A stretch of DNA of 64,000 bases from Kryptolebias marmoratus (taxonomy: Eukaryota > Chordata > Actinopteri > Cyprinodontiformes > Rivulidae), in NCBI RefSeq assembly GCF_001649575.2, contig NC_051431.1:5341551-5405550 (forward strand), given 5' to 3'. Of the stretch, positions 59,998 to 64,000 are shown piece after piece (positions within the stretch are counted from its first letter, which is position 1; each line of letters starts with the position of its first letter). The position numbers were made by a program, and so were the translations under genes. The notes beneath the pieces are model-generated. The model ran no database searches and was not told the origin of the DNA. It worked only from the letters and a program-made list of their open reading frames with translations.

Positions 59998-62900
59998 ATG
60001 ACGCTCCAAGCTCCTCGCATGTCAGTGTTCACCTTTCAGTCTGCGGTGCACAGCACCCATGTTCTCCAGTGTTTGAATGACCAGCGGCTGCAGGATGTCT
60101 TGTGTGACGTGACGGTGGCGGTGGAAGACAGGAGCTATCGGGCTCATTGCTCTGTCTTGGCTTCGTGCAGCGAATACTTTCACAACAGGATTACCAGTGT
60201 CACCAAACAGAATCCGATCATCACTTTGCCTGATGAGGTTGGTGCCATAATGTTCATGTAAATAAAATTCAAATAAAAAAATAAACTGCACATTATTTGG
60301 TTTGTGCACGATTGTATTGTTGACAACACTGCCACTACTTTGCTTCACTGTTTAAGTAAAAATGTTGTGTAATTATGTTTGTATAAAATGGAAGGCAGTT
60401 ATTTCAAAGCAGGTGCGTAACACTTGCTGAAATTGATACCCCGTGCTGCTTTCAACCTGGCCAAGTTTCATTGTCGTATTTTATAGTTGCGTGACTTGTG
60501 GCTTAACAATTTCCTGCTTTTCCTTTCTCCACAGGTGACCGTGGAGGGGTTTGAACCTTTGCTCCAATTTGCCTACACATCAAAGCTGCTCTTCACCAAA
60601 GAAAACATCCATGCTATTCAAACCAGTGCTGAGATTTTAGGATTTCACAACCTGGAGTCAGCTTGCTTTGATTTCCTCATCCCAAAGTTTTCTGAGGGTA
60701 AAAGAACCTCACAGGAGGTCAGGCATAAAGTCTGCTGTCAGAGCTGGGTGCACAGTGCCAGTTTTGGCTCCAGTGTGGGAAGTAGCCATGCAGAATCATT
60801 TGACTCACACAGCTCAGTGCCTTCAGGAGGTGATGAGCAAACTGACTTCCCATCACAGTGCAGTCAGAGCACACAGGGTCAGACGAACAGTGGGGAGGAA
60901 TCATTTTGTTTTGAGAACTGTGGGCCTCAAATCGCTTCCTTATCTCTAGAGTTAGCAGCAAACGGCGTGTGCCCCATGTTGTCCCTGCCATGCTCAGGCT
61001 CTGACAAGGTGGATCAGTCCTCTCATTTTTATGAAAAAGACATTTTACCAATGGGAGATGAGTGCAATCAAAGCAAGTTGAGTTTGGCAAGCTGCAACTT
61101 AAAGTGTGAGCTGTCAACACCAGGTGATGTGAATCCACCAGAAATCACTGAGCCAGCAAGCAAAGATAATGAAGAGACTGTTGAGACACTTGATGCTGAA
61201 GCCAGCAGTAACTCAGGCTCATGTCCTTCGAAGACATCAGGGGTGGAAAGCGGTAATTCGGTATTAGAGCAGAGTGAGGGTTGCCCTGAACGGGAAACTG
61301 CAGGGGATCTCTCAGATCCAACTCTAACTGATTTGGAGCATGAGGAGCGGAGCCGTGTGGAGAGGGAGGTGGCTGAACACTTGGCTAAGGGGTTTTGGTC
61401 TGACCTTTGCACATCTCAGGCTCCACCTCAGTCTCTTGATGCTATGAATCAAAACAATTTGCCAAAAGCATCAGACTTTCACTGGCTTAAACAGCTGGAC
61501 CTGAGTGCCAGCGTAGGAGACTGCCCCTTCTTCAGGGACATTGAGGCAGGCGATGACTCTGGTACGCACGCTGATGGCATGTCCCAAGCAGAGAAGAGTC
61601 CCTGCTTGTCTTCCTCAATAAATTCTGGTGATGAATCTGAAATCGACACCGATGGGGATACTGAGGCCAACACCAAACGAGCCGCAGAGGTCATTGTGAT
61701 GCACAATCTCTCTTGGTTTTAAGAAATTTATTGTTAATAAGTAATATTAAGTCTTAACTTTTAAATCTCCTTTATTCAGATTCAGCTCCCGTTTCCAGTG
61801 AAGCAGATCTCAGAGCTGAGCAGAAGTGCATTCCAGCAGCTTATGAGAGATCATCGCCTGACACCAGATCAGCTCGAGTTTGTCCATGACGTTCGCCGGC
61901 GAAGCAAGAACCGCGTGGCGGCGCAGCGCTGTCGAAAGAGGAAACTCGACGGCATACAACAGCTAGAATGTGAAATAAAAAAATTAGTAAGTTGACTTTC
62001 ATGTGTTCAGTATTCCCAAAATGTTATCAAAGATGATGCAAGTCTGTTCCTGTAGTTATTAGTATTTGGAAGACCTTTATTGATCTCTATCAGGTGGAGC
62101 TTTTACATTTATTCATATAAAGAAATGGTCGGTCACTTAACTCTAAGACAAGTTTTCAGGTATGACATCCCCGATACGGTTCATTTGTGAACCTCCTTGT
62201 TTGTTGGCTTACAAGTTTTATTACCTATAGGTGTTCAGAAGTATTTTTTTTAAAGTCGGTGGTGGGAGAGTTATTAAACTTGAGTAAATTTACATAAACA
62301 TATAAAAAGTAGGAAGGTAGAAAATTTTTCTTTCATTTATCTTTACAAGTTAAGATAAAACAAATTAGTGAGGTCATTACAATGAGCAAAATATATAGAA
62401 TTGGGTGACTTTATTAATCCTAAAGGACATTTTTATTGTTGCTGAAAATACAAAATTAATACATAATTCACAATGCATTTCATCCTGAATGGGTGCCCTC
62501 TTCTGCCACATTCAGAGGTTTTCACCCATCAGTTGAGCTTTAGAAGTACAAAGAAAATGAAAAAAAAGACAAGTAAAGTTAAATCGTGCCACATCATTTA
62601 ATAAAAAAAGCCTTTATATTAAATTGAGCACAAAAGAGATGTGCAACTATGAAGAGCGGACAAAGTAAATGATCAAATGATCCTACTGTTGCTCTCTCCA
62701 GAGAAGTGAGAAAGATCGGCTGCTTCAGGAGCAAAACGAGTTGCAAGAAAACCTGGAAGAGATGCAGCAGAACCTGTGTGGACTTTATAAGAGCGTCAAC
62801 ATCGAGTGCAGTCCTGACCAGGACCGTGTGCAGCTTCTTGCCAAGCTCTCTTCGCCCAACCTTGTGGGAAAAAACGAAGAGTCGCAGATCGCCATAGAGA

Positions 62901-63049
62901 TGGTGAGTTCCAGCTCAGAGTGTGCTCAAAGCGTGCAATCTTCAGACTCATTACAAACTGCTGATCTACCAGCCAGCACGGAGGACGCAGGTTGTCCTGT
63001 TCCTGCTCCGTCGCTCAGTGCTTGTTCCAACAGGACCAACAGCTTGTAA
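59998..63049 (+). CDS. bach1: bach1, BTB and CNC homology bZIP transcription factor 1
   Basis: Haem-sensing repressor that pairs with small Maf proteins at Maf-recognition elements (for example at hmox1). Four coding exons: 59998-60237, 60535-61689, 61780-61986 and 62702-63049, giving 649 residues (human 736). BTB domain about residues 15-130 ([61 protein letters not shown]). A disordered middle carries the conserved [16 protein letters not shown] block and the [12 protein letters not shown] acidic motif. The CNC/basic region is about 486-522 ([33 protein letters not shown]), with a leucine zipper into exon 5. Five Cys-Pro dipeptides, candidate haem motifs, are seen (CPMLS, CPSKT, CPERE, CPFFR, CPVPA). 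The start ATG has A at -3 and aligns with the mammalian N-terminus. The C-terminal tail is short and ends NRTNSL. Confidence 0.95.
61987..62701 (+). other. bach1 intron before the zipper exon
   Basis: Donor GTAAGT, acceptor GCTCTCTCCAG. It separates the basic region from most of the leucine zipper, the usual CNC-bZIP position. No repeat is confidently identified. Confidence 0.85.
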
Positions 63050-63925
63050 GTGCGTTCATATTTCAGGACTGCAGAGCAAACGGTTGACCATTGTTTTATA
63101 TTATTATTCTATTTTTTGGAAAGACTTGCTTTCCTGCGTATTTCTTTAAATCTTTTTCAATATGATGGCATTTTGAATTTACTCCTAAATGTCAACCATT
63201 TTGTTGCTGTGTTTCTTTTGCTGCGTAACTCTGACGTAAACATAAAATACAATATTTCAAATTTCTGAAGGTGCAGGCAATTTTTAGGCTTTTCCTAAAG
63301 GTTTTCAGTACAAGCTGGGGTTTTGGAATTCAGCTTAAGAGAAAAAAAATAGTAATTCTCAGGGAAAATAAGAACCTAAATGTGTTTTAAATCTTACATC
63401 TCACATGCATTCAAACAGCCATCATATGCACAGAGGACGTTTTCTTTTCAGTTGTCTTCACTAATAAATGTATTACGAGTCTTACTGAAACAATAATTTC
63501 AACCACAATGCTTTTGATTTGATTGAAAATGCACAAAACTAACCTTACAGTAAGAAATGTTTGTTGCTGCTGATGTAACTTTTTAAAAAGCATCATCTGA
63601 ACGCACATGTCGCAGTTTAAATGATTTCCTGTCAGCTTCCCTTATAATTTCAAGAATGGTTCTAGTGTGTGTGAAAATGTTACATGATAACGTAAGAAGT
63701 TGTGTTATTTGTCTTTAAATGTGCCTTATACTTCAGTATACGATCAGTTCAGAAAAATAGTTAACGTTTGATTTTTCCTCGTCCCAAGCACTGTTGCACA
63801 TTAACCCAGAGATAATGTTGAAGTCATTCTCATTCATTTAGGTCTGTCTGCATGTTGAGCATTTTTTTAATACAATGTTTTTATAATTAATGACTTAAAT
63901 AAACATTTTATTACGATTAAGCTTT
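63050..63925 (+). other. bach1: bach1 3' UTR with poly(A) signal
   Basis: About 0.87 kb of AT-rich sequence after the TAA at 63047, with AATAAA at 63898-63903. No ORF of substance. The last 75 bases of the window show nothing recognisable. Confidence 0.65.
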
Positions 63926-64000
63926 TCATTTTAACTCACAAGTGTTGGGAATTTGTCAGCCGTTTATCTCTGTGTATGTACATACGGTATATTTTCAGAT

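Overview
The window is nuclear DNA from a ray-finned (teleost, probably percomorph) fish. It is AT-rich, and its coding capacity lies in short exons bounded by GT/AG sites. Many introns hold fish-type interspersed repeats: GGAT-tailed retroposons, the 3' end of a LINE, Tc1-like remnants and (TA)n, (ATT)n and (GGAT)n tracts. There is no bacterial, organellar or operon-like organisation. Four vertebrate genes can be recognised from their translated exons. The order rwdd2b(-), usp16(+), bach1(+) recalls the human 21q22 neighbourhood.

Layout. Positions 1-39.7 kb hold most of cadm2 (+ strand), a synaptic Ig-superfamily adhesion molecule. The first exon (signal peptide) lies upstream of the window. 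Nine later coding exons are visible, starting with a 27-nt microexon at 735-761 and ending with the cytoplasmic tail at 39157-39275. Introns fill the rest, with two N gaps at 5881-5913 and 28915-29912. Positions 39.7-50.8 kb are intergenic and repeat-bearing. rwdd2b (- strand, 4 exons) lies at 50849-52668 and is head-to-head with usp16 (+, 17 coding exons, 53403-58380), so the 0.73 kb between them is probably a bidirectional promoter. bach1 (+, BTB-bZIP repressor) starts only a few hundred bases after the usp16 poly(A) signal; its coding sequence runs 59998-63049 and its poly(A) signal is at 63898.

Functional relationships. The four genes are not a pathway. cadm2 is neural adhesion. usp16 is a histone H2A/ribosome deubiquitinase. 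rwdd2b is a poorly characterised RWD protein that shares a promoter region with usp16. bach1 is a haem-regulated repressor. No novel system is evident. The observations most worth a second look are: intronic poly(A) signals directly behind a weak splice donor in the bach1 BTB domain; upstream ORFs in front of bach1; a stop-free 75-nt cadm2 intron that could be retained in frame; known and candidate cadm2 microexons; and several cleanly delimited insertions (a solo LTR, a nested LINE and GGAT-tailed retroposons with target-site duplications).
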